Positions 26,572 through 34,593 of a stretch of DNA of 64,000 nucleotides are shown here, in pieces. The position numbers were made by a program, and so were the translations under genes. Origin of the DNA: Hoeflea algicola (lineage in GTDB: Bacteria; Pseudomonadota; Alphaproteobacteria; Rhizobiales; Rhizobiaceae); the NCBI RefSeq assembly GCF_026619415.1, contig NZ_JAOVZR010000001.1, forward strand, positions 3,642,501 through 3,706,500. The letters are read 5' to 3'. Under the pieces are notes generated by a model. It worked only from the letters and a program-made list of their open reading frames with translations. It was not told the origin of the DNA and made no database searches. Within the stretch, counting starts at the first letter, position 1, and each line of letters opens with the position of its first letter.

Positions 26572-26920
26572 CAACTTTCGTACCCGTTGGCTGAGTTCCC
26601 CAGTGCCTCAATCTCGGCACAACTCAAGCTAGGCTCGCGGGTGAGATCAAGAAAGAACCAATTACAGTCTCCCATCAATTCTAGAGAGGTTTGCCAGTTC
26701 CGTTCAAAACTGTACACGTCAAGCGTTGATAGAAGCTGCTCGGCTGTGAGCGGCTTTCCGGAGTTATCCTTTCCCGCGTTTCTCTTTTTCTTTCCTCGCG
26801 AAAGTTCGACAATCGGGGTAACTGCTGAACGGCGTTGAGCGTCCAGGTTCCGCCAAGCTCTTTTTCCGCATCCGCAGTCTTGAAAAGGAGGAAATAGTTT
26901 TCGTCCACCTCAGACACCAT
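26564..26920 (-). pseudogene. Beta-family protein gene, N-terminal part (frameshifted and split)
   Basis: The 5' piece of the gene completed at 21834-22712. It starts with ATG at 26920 (MVSEVDENYFLLFKTADAE) inside the last codons of the ImmA/IrrE gene. The T5 run at 26861-26865 (A5 in the mRNA) then breaks the frame. With six A it reads KRAWRNLDAQRRSAVTPIVE, LSRGKKK, FERNWQTSLELMGD, FFLDLTREPSLSCAE and GNSANGYESW, where the second IS66 interrupts it. The family's N-terminal 'TPIVELSRG' block is unmistakable. The gene thus has two lesions: one base missing and two IS insertions. Confidence 0.8.
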
Positions 26921-27473
26921 GACCCTTCATCCCAAGGCTCTTCGCACGATACCTAAGCGCCAAGGGGGAAACTCCAAAACGCTTCGCCAACTCAGTGACG
27001 TCACCATTCATTCTAATCACTTCGCTACGGAAGAGTTCTTCCGGCATAAGCATAGATGCAGCAAAGTCGTTGGCCTGATACTCCAAGTGATTCCGTTCGT
27101 CCGACCGATGAAGAATTCGTTCTCCTTCTGCAAGGCCGTTCAAGTTTTCACGGTGAAGTTGGTAGTGCGCAAACTCATGAGCCATCGAGAACCGTTGCCG
27201 AGTACGGCTATGTTTTGCATTTACACCGATCTCGAAATGGTTGGGTTTGGTTTCCTTTATGTATGCGTCTATTCCATCAGGGAGCGGCTTCTTCTTCAGA
27301 GTGAGATATTGGTTTCTTTCGATAAGGCGTTCGATATCCAGCTCGACACCATCAATTAGTCCGTGTCGGACACAATATTGAACAACGCGCTCGGTCGTAT
27401 CGAGAGCGTCCACGTCAAGGTCTGGCAATGCTGGGGCAGGGCGACTAATCGGTCGTCTAGGCGCTTTTCTCAT
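26910..27473 (-). CDS. ImmA/IrrE-family metallopeptidase
   Basis: 187 residues. The zinc motif is HEFAH at 99-103 (RFSMAHEFAHYQLH), with the downstream acid and substrate-pocket block EYQANDFAASMLMPEELF. The C-terminal 30 residues (DVTELAKRFGVSPLALRYRA) look like a small helix-turn-helix. ImmA/IrrE peptidases cleave repressors or toxin-antitoxin partners to release mobile-element or stress responses. Its ATG shares one base with the preceding stop (TAATG), and its end overlaps the beta-family start, so it is the middle gene of a translationally coupled set of three. Confidence 0.9.
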   Translation of the reverse strand: MRKAPRRPISRPAPALPDLDVDALDTTERVVQYCVRHGLIDGVELDIERLIERNQYLTLKKKPLPDGIDAYIKETKPNHFEIGVNAKHSRTRQRFSMAHEFAHYQLHRENLNGLAEGERILHRSDERNHLEYQANDFAASMLMPEELFRSEVIRMNGDVTELAKRFGVSPLALRYRAKSLGMKGHGV

Positions 27474-28087
27474 TAGGATATTTTCCCTTCTTGCCCGGCG
27501 GCATCCTCATCCTCATCCTCATCCTCATCCTCATCCTCATCGTCACCGTTCACGTAGCTCTCCAACTTGACGCGGAGTTCTTCAATATCTCCGCGTACAC
27601 CTTCAAGCGCAGGTTGAATTTCGTCGTACACAGCTTGTTGCAGCTCCTCGGTAGACTTGTCTTCATCTTTTCGAATTTCCGTGAGCGCAGCTTTTGCAGC
27701 CTTATATGAAATATCCTGAAGTGCCTCATGCATTAGTCGGTCAGCGTCTTTCGTCTTAAAGAAATAAGGCACTTCTTTTTCAACCTCTTCCCCAATAGCT
27801 TGCTTGTTAGAGCTTCTGATCACTGTAAAGGCCAGCCAAGATATAAGTGCTTGAACCGCGACAAGAACAGCAACCAATGTAGAGTAGAATCCGCTTATAG
27901 CAGACAAATAAGTCTCTTCATTCCAATTGCTACCATAGAAACAATAGGTGTATTCATCAAAGTACTTTGTTGCCTCCACCTTTCGGCATGCAGCGTCGGA
28001 AAGGAAGGAGAAGTCCACCAAGTGGACTGCCAGAAGAAACAAAAATGCAACGATCACAAGTGACGTGCTCCCAATAAATTGGACCAT
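27473..28087 (-). CDS. Two-span membrane protein with acidic repeat tail
   Basis: 204 residues from ATG 28087. There are two membrane spans (about 5-25 and 70-90 in this numbering) with cysteines between them. A charged helical cytosolic part follows (about 95-180, EEVEKEVPYFFKTKDADRL, AVYDEIQPALEGVRGDIEEL). The C-terminal tail is Asp-Glu repeated, encoded by six perfect copies of a 6-base unit. The frame stays open upstream to 28150, but codons beyond 28118 lie in IS3 DNA. The true N terminus may therefore have been lost to that insertion, and ATG 28087 has only a weak ribosome site. It is the first gene of the overlapping set with ImmA/IrrE and the beta-family gene. No family recognised. 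Confidence 0.6.
   Translation of the reverse strand: MVQFIGSTSLVIVAFLFLLAVHLVDFSFLSDAACRKVEATKYFDEYTYCFYGSNWNEETYLSAISGFYSTLVAVLVAVQALISWLAFTVIRSSNKQAIGEEVEKEVPYFFKTKDADRLMHEALQDISYKAAKAALTEIRKDEDKSTEELQQAVYDEIQPALEGVRGDIEELRVKLESYVNGDDEDEDEDEDEDEDAAGQEGKIS
27503..27538 (-). repeat. Hexanucleotide microsatellite (ATCCTC)6
   Basis: Six perfect tandem copies of ATCCTC (GAGGAT on the coding strand), plus a degenerate seventh (ATCGTC). It encodes the Asp-Glu tail. Because the unit is 6 bases, copy-number change keeps the frame. Confidence 0.95.
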
Positions 28088-28117
28088 TTGAAGCTGGAAT
28101 TTTCCAATTATGATCCC

Positions 28118-28447
28118 TGTGGGGACAGAAGGAGAGTTCCATGAAGGCATCTAAGTTTTCCGAAGCGCAAATAGCCTTTGTCTTGAAGCAGGCTGAAGAA
28201 GGAGCCGCTGTCGCTGACGTGTGCCGAAAGGCCGGGATTTCTGACGCTACGTTTTACAATTGGCGCAAGAAGTATGCAGGCCTGATGCCGTCGGAGATGA
28301 AGCGGCTGCGACAGCTGGAAGATGAGAACAACAGGCTGAAGAAGATCGTTGCGGACCTGTCGCTCGACAAAGCCATGCTCCAGGACGTGCTGTCAAAAAA
28401 GCTTTGAGGCCTGCCCGCAAGCGGGAACTTGTGGTGGCGTGCCCCCA
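28118..28447 (+). mobile_element. Truncated IS3-family element (IS407-like)
   Basis: The left end is probably TGTGGGGACAG at 28118, followed by an intact orfA and the first codons of orfB. The element is cut near 28447 where another IS3 begins in the opposite direction. The left-end position is estimated from where host coding resumes. Confidence 0.7.
28141..28407 (+). CDS. IS3-family OrfA
   Basis: 88 residues: helix-turn-helix (FSEAQIAFVLKQAEEGAAVA, DVCRKAGISDATFYNWRKKY) and leucine zipper (MKRLRQLEDENNRLKKIVAD), the IS407-type OrfA. An AAAAAAG slippery heptamer (28395-28401) just before the stop leads by -1 shift into orfB codons (ALRPARKRELV). Only about ten orfB codons with family resemblance remain, so no functional transposase can be made. 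Confidence 0.9.
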   Translation: MKASKFSEAQIAFVLKQAEEGAAVADVCRKAGISDATFYNWRKKYAGLMPSEMKRLRQLEDENNRLKKIVADLSLDKAMLQDVLSKKL

Positions 28448-28468
28448 TCAGGTGGTCCGGTTTGATTG

Positions 28469-29284
28469 TTAGTGCATCATGGGCGTCTGGTCCATCGGGA
28501 CAATGCTTTCCGGCGCGGGCGGGCGGTAGCCCAGAGCGCTATGCGGCCTGACGGTGTTGTAGTGGATACGCCATTGCTCGATCAGGATTTGCGCCTCCCT
28601 TAGGCTGTAGAAGATTTCGCCGTTCAGCAGCTCGTCGCGGAACCGGGCGTTGAAGCTTTCGCAGTATCCGTTCTCCCATGGTGAGCCTGGCTCTATGTAG
28701 GCCGTCTTGGCTCCAACAGCTGCAATCCAATCCCGCACTTTCTGGGCGATAAATTCCGGCCCATTGTCCGACCGAATGTATTCCGGCGGGCCGCGCAGGA
28801 TGAATAGGTCTGTCAGAGCATCCAGCACGTCCGTTGAGTTGAGCTTGCGGTCCACGCGGATCATGAGTGCCTCCCTGGTGTATTCGTCGATGATATTCAG
28901 CGTCCGATAGACGCGGCCGTCAGCGGTTCGATCCTGGACGAAGTCGTAGGACCAGACGTGGTTTGGCCGTTCCGGTCTGAGACGCACACATGATCCGTTG
29001 TTCAGCCAAAGCCGCCCCTTTTTCTTCTGCTTTTGTGGCACTTTCAGCCCTTCACGCCGCCAGATGCGCTCAACCCGCTTATGGTTTACCTGCCAGCCCG
29101 CGTTGTTCAGCAGACCGGTGACCATGCGATACCCATAGCGCCCGTACTTGTCGGCCAGTTCGATGATATCATCGGTCAGCCGTTCTTCATCTGCCCGGCC
29201 CTGTGGCACCTTGCGCTGTGTGGATCGGTGTTGTCCGAGCGTGCGGCAGGCGCGGCGTTCTGATACGCCGAGCTCCCGCCGCAC
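28469..29284 (-). CDS. IS3-family OrfB transposase (integrase core)
   Basis: 271 residues as counted from GTG 29284; the frame extends about 15 codons upstream (LLSPSRRRKCIDH) to the -1 frameshift region with orfA. Motifs are the HTH_21 region (YGYRMVTGLLNNAGWQVNHK), GLKVP..KKKGRLWLN, and the DDE core with NHVWSYDFVQDRT, YIRSDNGPEFIA and GSPWENGYCESFNARFRDE. It ends ALGYRPPAPES as usual. The catalytic domain looks intact, but the element has lost one end and the orfA start, so it is not autonomous. Confidence 0.9.
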   Translation of the reverse strand: MRRELGVSERRACRTLGQHRSTQRKVPQGRADEERLTDDIIELADKYGRYGYRMVTGLLNNAGWQVNHKRVERIWRREGLKVPQKQKKKGRLWLNNGSCVRLRPERPNHVWSYDFVQDRTADGRVYRTLNIIDEYTREALMIRVDRKLNSTDVLDALTDLFILRGPPEYIRSDNGPEFIAQKVRDWIAAVGAKTAYIEPGSPWENGYCESFNARFRDELLNGEIFYSLREAQILIEQWRIHYNTVRPHSALGYRPPAPESIVPMDQTPMMH

Positions 29285-29316
29285 ATGGTCGATGCACTTG
29301 CGCCGACGCGAAGGGC

Positions 29317-29500
29317 TTAGAAGTTTCCCTTTGCCGCCTCGGTCAGGATGAGTTTGTCCAGTGTCAGGTCAGACACCGCCCGCCGAAGCCGCTGGTTCTC
29401 CTTCTCCAGCTCTTTCAGCCGAGTGAGTTGAGATCGCTGCATCCCGCCATAGAGCTTCCGCCATCGATAAAACGTCTGCTGTGTCACGCCGATCTGGCGC
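29317..29500 (-). pseudogene. IS3-family OrfA, 5'-truncated
   Basis: The last 60 residues of OrfA: RQIGVTQQTFYRWRKLYGG, then LTRLKELEKENQRLRRAVSD, LTLDKLILTEAAKGNF. The N-terminal part of the helix-turn-helix is replaced by unrelated sequence from about 29500 upward, so it is a remnant. Confidence 0.8.
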
Positions 29501-29510
29501 ACGGCCGGGG

Positions 29511-30129
29511 CCCACGGAGCTTTGGCCGGCGGAAGGTGGTGAGTTTTGGCGCGCGGGGCCGTATCGCGGGCCAGAAACTGGCGAAGAAAGCATCCCGGCC
29601 AGCGCGGGCGGCCTGTCAGGTCGAAGTGGATCTGATAAAAAGCCAAACGCGCGAAAGCCGGAACCGGGTGCCCCGGTCATGTTCCAGGCACCCGGCGGCG
29701 TCTGCAATGCGGTGCGCGGCCCGGCGGGCAGGCCGGTCGCGCGCCGCATCACCACTCCAGACGCCGGCCTGACCCATCCCGGTAGCGACCATCGCGGACA
29801 TTGTTCGCGGGGGCCACATCGGGAAACGGCGGGTTCGGTTTGTAACGGGACCGAACAATACGAAACCGCCCCAGGGCTCGAGATGATTTTTTGCCGGGAA
29901 GGATGCCGGCCCGCGCCCGGAAGGCGTCGGGCTTCCTCTCGCCAGTGGGGTGCGGGCAACTGCGCCAACCCACATCTTCCACCACCACGGGCCAGCGGCC
30001 CGCGCCCCAGCAATCCGATTTTTCAACCGGACCCTGAAATGCCCCCAAACCGTCGGCGAGATTTTCGCGCGCGGTGCCTTGGCGTGTCGCGGGCAGCGCG
30101 CCCGCGCGGCCACCCCTCGGGCGGCCCGC
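29511..30129. other. About 620 bases without a recognisable gene
   Basis: Between the truncated IS3 and the prfC stop. It is very GC-rich and open in several frames on both strands, but no frame has family resemblance, codon bias or a good start. It may contain scrambled remnants of genes lost when the island formed. Confidence 0.5.
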
Positions 30130-31719
30130 TCAGGCGGCCTTGGCCACCTGGTATTCCTTGATCGCCACCATATCGATCATCTTCCAGCGCTCCGCCTCGT
30201 AATTGAGCGAGAACTGGTCGGACGCCAGAAACACCGGATCGCCGTCGAGATCGCGGGCAATGTCGCCGCGATGGCTGGTGACGAACCGTTCGAGATCGTT
30301 CTTGTCAGCCGTCGAAATCCACCGGCAGATCGAAAACCGCGCCAGGTCGAAGCTCACCGGCAGCCCGTATTCCGCGTGCAGCCGCTCTTTGAGCACATCG
30401 AGCTGCAGCGCGCCGACCACGCCGACAATCGCCGGCGAGCCGTCCTCGGGCGAAAACAGCTGCACCACGCCCTCCTCGGCCATCTGCTGCAGCGCCTCTT
30501 TCAGCTTTTTGGCCTTCATCGCGTCCTCGAGCCGCACCCGGCGCAGGATTTCCGGCGCGAAATTCGGCACTCCCTGGAACACCAGCGCCTCGCCCTCGGT
30601 CAGCGTGTCGCCGATCCGCAAGGTGCCGTGGTTGGGGATGCCGACCACGTCGCCGGCGTAAGCCGTGTCGGCAATCTGCCGCTGCGAGGCAAAGAAGAAC
30701 TGCGGCGCCGACAGGCTCATCGGCTTGCCGGTGCGCGAAAGCCTGGCCTTCATGCCCCGCTCGAGCTTGCCCGAGCACACCCGTACGAAGGCAATCCGGT
30801 CGCGGTGGTTGGGGTCCATGTTGGCCTGAATCTTGAACACGAACGCCGTCATTTTCGGGTCGGTGGCCTCCACCGTGCGGGTATCGGCAACCTGCGCCCG
30901 CGGCGGCGGCGCGAATTCGCCCAGCGCATCGATCAGGTCGCGCACGCCGAACGCCTTTAGCGCCGAGCCGAAATAGACCGGCGTCAGATGACCTTCGCGA
31001 AACGCCGTGAGATCGAACGGCTTGCAGGCTTCCGCAGCAAGGCTCGCTTCCTCGATGAAGGTGGCGCGCTCGTTCTCCGGCAGCAGCCCGGCAACCGCGT
31101 CGGATTCCGGCCCGTTGACCGGCGTCAGCTCGGTTTCCCTGTCGGATTTGCGGATCGCTGATTTGGCCAGATGATAGGTGCCCGCAAACGACCGGCCCTG
31201 GCCGATCGGCCAGGTCATCGGTGCGGTATCAAGCGCCAGTTTCTGTTCCACCTCGTCAAGAATATCAAACGGATTGCGCGCCTCGCGGTCCATCTTGTTG
31301 ACAAACGTGATGATCGGAATGTCGCGCAGCCGACAGACCTCGAACAGTTTCAGCGTTCTGGGCTCGATGCCCTTGGCCGCATCGATCACCATCACCGCCG
31401 CGTCCACCGCCGTCAGCGTCCGGTAGGTGTCGTCGGCAAAGTCCTCATGGCCCGGCGTGTCGAGCAGATTGAACACGTGGTTGTTGTATTCGAACGTCAT
31501 CACCGAGGTGACCACCGAAATGCCGCGCTCGCGCTCGATCTTCATCCAGTCCGACCGCGTCTGGATCCGGTCCTTTTTAGCCTTCACCTCGCCCGCCAGC
31601 TGAATCGCTCCGCCAAACAGCAACAGCTTCTCGGTCAGCGTGGTCTTGCCCGCGTCCGGGTGCGAGATGATGGCGAAGGTGCGGCGGCGGCCGACTTCCT
31701 CGGTGAGCGTATCGGGCAT
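30130..31719 (-). CDS. prfC: Peptide chain release factor 3
   Basis: 529 residues, the usual RF3 length. The translational GTPase removes RF1/RF2 from the ribosome after termination. G motifs: G1 SHPDAGKTTLTEK, G2 within RERGISVVTS, G3 DTPGHEDF, G4 NKMDRE. C-terminal RF3 domains contain GVVGALQLDVLKERLHAEYG. ATG 31719 is chosen over a long upstream extension because it matches the family N terminus (TLTEEVGRRRTFAIISHPDA) and has AGGAA upstream. It is divergent from dut. Confidence 0.95.
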   Translation of the reverse strand: MPDTLTEEVGRRRTFAIISHPDAGKTTLTEKLLLFGGAIQLAGEVKAKKDRIQTRSDWMKIERERGISVVTSVMTFEYNNHVFNLLDTPGHEDFADDTYRTLTAVDAAVMVIDAAKGIEPRTLKLFEVCRLRDIPIITFVNKMDREARNPFDILDEVEQKLALDTAPMTWPIGQGRSFAGTYHLAKSAIRKSDRETELTPVNGPESDAVAGLLPENERATFIEEASLAAEACKPFDLTAFREGHLTPVYFGSALKAFGVRDLIDALGEFAPPPRAQVADTRTVEATDPKMTAFVFKIQANMDPNHRDRIAFVRVCSGKLERGMKARLSRTGKPMSLSAPQFFFASQRQIADTAYAGDVVGIPNHGTLRIGDTLTEGEALVFQGVPNFAPEILRRVRLEDAMKAKKLKEALQQMAEEGVVQLFSPEDGSPAIVGVVGALQLDVLKERLHAEYGLPVSFDLARFSICRWISTADKNDLERFVTSHRGDIARDLDGDPVFLASDQFSLNYEAERWKMIDMVAIKEYQVAKAA

Positions 31720-31812
31720 CGATGGCGGATTCCTGTTGATGGCGATGCGTTCTAACGTCTTGCCGCCCGCCATGCAATTGACCTTGGCGCAAGGACAGGA
31801 AAAGCTGCCGCC

Positions 31813-32331
31813 ATGACCCACCTTGATAGCCTCGCCCGCTCGGCGCTGGATCAGCGCTCCGCACCTCTCCCCGATTCCGGCCCGGAACTGGTTCTCGTCC
31901 GCCTGCCGCATGGTCAGGGCCTCGATCTGCCAGCCTATGAAACGCCCGGTTCTGCCGGCATGGATCTGCGTGCCGCTGTTGCCGAAGATGCGCCGCTGGA
32001 AATCGCCCCCGGCGGCCGCTTTGCGGTGCCCACCGGGCTGATCATGGAAATTCCCGCAGGCTTCGAAGGGCAGGTCCGCCCGCGCTCGGGGCTGGCGCTC
32101 AAATCCGGCATCACCTGCCTCAACACGCCCGGCACCATCGACAGCGACTACCGCGGCGAGGTCAAGATCATCCTCGCCAATCTCGGCGCCGAACCTTTCA
32201 CCGTCAGCCGCGGCATGCGGATTGCGCAACTGGTCATCGCCCCGGTCACCCAGGCCCGCATCCGGCTGGCTGAAAGCGTCGGCTCGACCGAGCGCGGCAC
32301 TGGCGGTTTCGGTTCGACCGGCACCGCATGA
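31813..32331 (+). CDS. dut: dUTP diphosphatase
   Basis: 172 residues. Hydrolyses dUTP to dUMP and pyrophosphate. The five trimeric-dUTPase motifs are present: [49 protein letters not shown] and the C-terminal [13 protein letters not shown], which closes over the active site. The N-terminal extension of about 25 residues is somewhat longer than usual. Its stop overlaps the next gene's ATG (ATGA). Confidence 0.95.
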   Translation: MTHLDSLARSALDQRSAPLPDSGPELVLVRLPHGQGLDLPAYETPGSAGMDLRAAVAEDAPLEIAPGGRFAVPTGLIMEIPAGFEGQVRPRSGLALKSGITCLNTPGTIDSDYRGEVKIILANLGAEPFTVSRGMRIAQLVIAPVTQARIRLAESVGSTERGTGGFGSTGTA

Positions 32332-33344
32332 GCACCGCGGCTGCAGGCAGTCTCACGGTTGTCGACATGCACACCGCCGGCGAGCCGCTCAGGATCGTCA
32401 CCGGCGGCTATCCGGATTTGCCGAAAGGCACGATCCTCGAAAAACGCGCCCATGTCCGCGATCATCTCGATCACCTGCGAAAGATCCTGATGTTCGAGCC
32501 GCGCGGCCATGCAGACATGTATGGCGCCCTGCTGGTCGAGCCCGATCTCACGGGGGCCGATCTGGCGGTTCTGTTCATGCACAATGAGGGCTATTCCACC
32601 ATGTGCGGCCACGCCATCATCGCGCTGGGCCGGTATGCGGTGGATCAGGGGCTGGTGCCGCCCGACGAGCATGTGACCCTCGTCAACATCGAATGCCCTT
32701 GCGGCCTGGTGCGCGCCGAGGTGACAATGCGCGACGGCAAACCCGCCGAGGTGAGTTTTGAAAGCGTGCCGTCATTCCTGTTCGCGCGCGATCAGGTGCT
32801 TGAGGTCGGCGGCTGGGGCGCGATCAGTTTCGACGTCGCCTATGGCGGCGCCTTTTATGCGCTTGCCGATGCCCCTCAGTTCGGGCTTGAGTTTGACCGT
32901 GACCCGGCCGCAGCCTTTGTCGAGGCCGCCGACGCACTCACCCGCGCGGTCAAGCAGGCGCTGCCGCTCAGCCATCCCGATGCCGCCGATCTGGCCTTTC
33001 TCTACGGCTCTATCCTGACCGATGGCAGCGACGCATATTCCGATCAGCCGACCCGCAATGTCTGCGTCTTTGCCGACCGTCAGGTTGATCGCTCGCCCAC
33101 CGGCTCCGGCGTCACCGCCCGGCTCGCCGCCATGCAGGCGCGTGGCCAGATTGGCATCGGCCAACAACGCGTCTTTACCAGCATCATCAACACCTGCTTT
33201 ACCGGTGAAGTCGCGTCGCTGACCCGCGCCGGCGCGCATCAGGCCATCACCGCGCGTGTCTCCGGCAAGGCCCATTATACCGGCCGCAGCGAATTTTCCG
33301 TCGAGGCCGATGACTCGCTGGCGGAAGGTTTTCTCCTGCGCTAG
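32328..33344 (+). CDS. Proline racemase-family protein, trans-3-hydroxy-L-proline dehydratase type
   Basis: 338 residues. The first catalytic position is Cys93 ([13 protein letters not shown]). The second, Cys in true proline racemases, is Thr258 ([14 protein letters not shown]). The Cys/Thr pair is the signature of trans-3-hydroxy-L-proline dehydratase, which yields pyrroline-2-carboxylate. It begins in an ATGA overlap with dut, an odd metabolic pairing. No pyrroline-2-carboxylate reductase gene is nearby. Confidence 0.88.
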   Translation: MSTAAAGSLTVVDMHTAGEPLRIVTGGYPDLPKGTILEKRAHVRDHLDHLRKILMFEPRGHADMYGALLVEPDLTGADLAVLFMHNEGYSTMCGHAIIALGRYAVDQGLVPPDEHVTLVNIECPCGLVRAEVTMRDGKPAEVSFESVPSFLFARDQVLEVGGWGAISFDVAYGGAFYALADAPQFGLEFDRDPAAAFVEAADALTRAVKQALPLSHPDAADLAFLYGSILTDGSDAYSDQPTRNVCVFADRQVDRSPTGSGVTARLAAMQARGQIGIGQQRVFTSIINTCFTGEVASLTRAGAHQAITARVSGKAHYTGRSEFSVEADDSLAEGFLLR

Positions 33345-33494
33345 CTGATCAGATGCGGATTCTGGAATTGGAATCTCAGCCTTAGGTGTTCGTTGGAATA
33401 AATTTGCTCCCCTCTCCACACGTCGCCGGTGCGCATCATTCGCGCCGGCGTGCCATCTGGCCTATAGTCTGGCAGGTTCAACAGGAGTTTGCCG

Positions 33495-34469
33495 ATGTCT
33501 GCTTTCTCGCCAGCCAAGCCCGGTCGCGGCCGGGTCTACAATTCGATCATCGACACCATCGGCGATACGCCGCTCGTGCGGCTGGGGAAGCTCGGTACCG
33601 ACGAAGGCGTGAAGGCCGATCTTCTGGCCAAGCTTGAATTCTTCAACCCAATCGGCTCGGTCAAAGACCGGATCGGCGTGGCCATGATCGAGGCACTGGA
33701 GACCGAGGGGCGGATTGCGCCGGGCAAGACCACGCTGGTCGAGCCGACCTCCGGCAATACCGGCATCGCGCTGGCTTTTGCCGCCGCCGCCAAGGGCTAC
33801 CGGCTGATCCTGACCATGCCCGAGACGATGTCGGTCGAGCGCCGCAAGATGCTGGCGCTGCTCGGCGCCGAACTGGTGCTGATCGAGGGCGCCAAGGGCA
33901 TGAAGGGCGCCATCGCCCGCGCCGAACAACTGGTTGCTGAAATCGACGGCGCGGTGATGCCGCAGCAGTTCGAAAACCCGGCCAATCCGGAAATTCACCG
34001 CCGGACCACTGCGGAAGAAATCTGGAACGACACCGATGGCAAGGTCGATATCGTCGTTTCCGGCATCGGCACCGGCGGCACCATCACTGGCGTTGGCCAG
34101 GTGCTCAAACAACGCAAGCCCGATGTCAAGATCATTGCCGTCGAGCCTGCGGTTTCGCCGGTGCTGTCGGGCGGCGCGCCCGGTCCGCACAAGATCCAGG
34201 GCATTGGCGCCGGCTTCGCACCTGCGGTGCTCGACACCTCGATCTATGATGAAGTCGTCAAGGTGAGCAATGACGAGGCTTTTGCCATGGCGCGCAAGGT
34301 CGCGCGGCTCGAAGGTCTGCCGGTCGGCATTTCCTCGGGCGCGGCGTTGGTGGCCGCGATCCGGGTTGGCCAGCGCGAAGAAAATGCCGGCAAGCAGATC
34401 GTTATCATCATCCCCTCCTTTGCCGAGCGCTACCTGTCGACAGCGCTGTTTGACGGACTGGGCGACTGA
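33495..34469 (+). CDS. cysK: Cysteine synthase A
   Basis: 324 residues, PLP-dependent O-acetylserine sulfhydrylase. The PLP lysine is in [11 protein letters not shown] (Lys57), the substrate loop is [13 protein letters not shown], and the phosphate loop is [12 protein letters not shown]. It ends in the family's usual [21 protein letters not shown] precedes ATG 33495. It is convergent with yifB. Confidence 0.95.
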   Translation: MSAFSPAKPGRGRVYNSIIDTIGDTPLVRLGKLGTDEGVKADLLAKLEFFNPIGSVKDRIGVAMIEALETEGRIAPGKTTLVEPTSGNTGIALAFAAAAKGYRLILTMPETMSVERRKMLALLGAELVLIEGAKGMKGAIARAEQLVAEIDGAVMPQQFENPANPEIHRRTTAEEIWNDTDGKVDIVVSGIGTGGTITGVGQVLKQRKPDVKIIAVEPAVSPVLSGGAPGPHKIQGIGAGFAPAVLDTSIYDEVVKVSNDEAFAMARKVARLEGLPVGISSGAALVAAIRVGQREENAGKQIVIIIPSFAERYLSTALFDGLGD

Positions 34470-34545
34470 CCAGATAGAGGATTCTCCGCCTGGCCGGATT
34501 AGTCATATTGCGGAACAACACCGCCAAACAATTGGCGAACCGACC

Positions 34546-34564
34546 GCCCGGCAATCATCCGGGC
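34546..34564. terminator. Short hairpin between cysK and yifB
   Basis: GCCCGG and CCGGGC with a 7-base loop in the 124-base gap between convergent genes. No strong T tract. Confidence 0.4.
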
Positions 34565-34593
34565 AGTGATAAATGCAGGTGGTGCCACGGCGC

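Larger units (their letters stand above)
28448..29510 (-). mobile_element. Truncated IS3-family element (IS3 subgroup), minus strand
   Basis: A nearly complete orfB and the 3' part of orfA in normal overlapping order. OrfA homology stops near 29500, so the 5' end with its inverted repeat is missing. Boundaries are approximate; no duplication was found. Confidence 0.75.

Noticed and set aside
27503..27538. CRISPR-like array
   Set aside because: A 6-base unit without spacers, inside a coding frame; a microsatellite.
29369..30013. Long frames in 29.4-30.1 kb on both strands
   Set aside because: Pro/Arg/Gly-rich translation typical of GC-rich non-coding DNA, no conserved block. A short stretch faintly like the start of an alpha/beta hydrolase is too weak to call.
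31720..32229. N-terminal extension of prfC
   Set aside because: The frame is open but runs antisense through dut; the family start lies at 31719.
34546..34564. Repeat shared with about 61446 (CGCCCGGCAATCATCCG)
   Set aside because: One match lies in intergenic DNA and one in a coding region; too short and only two copies, so probably coincidence.
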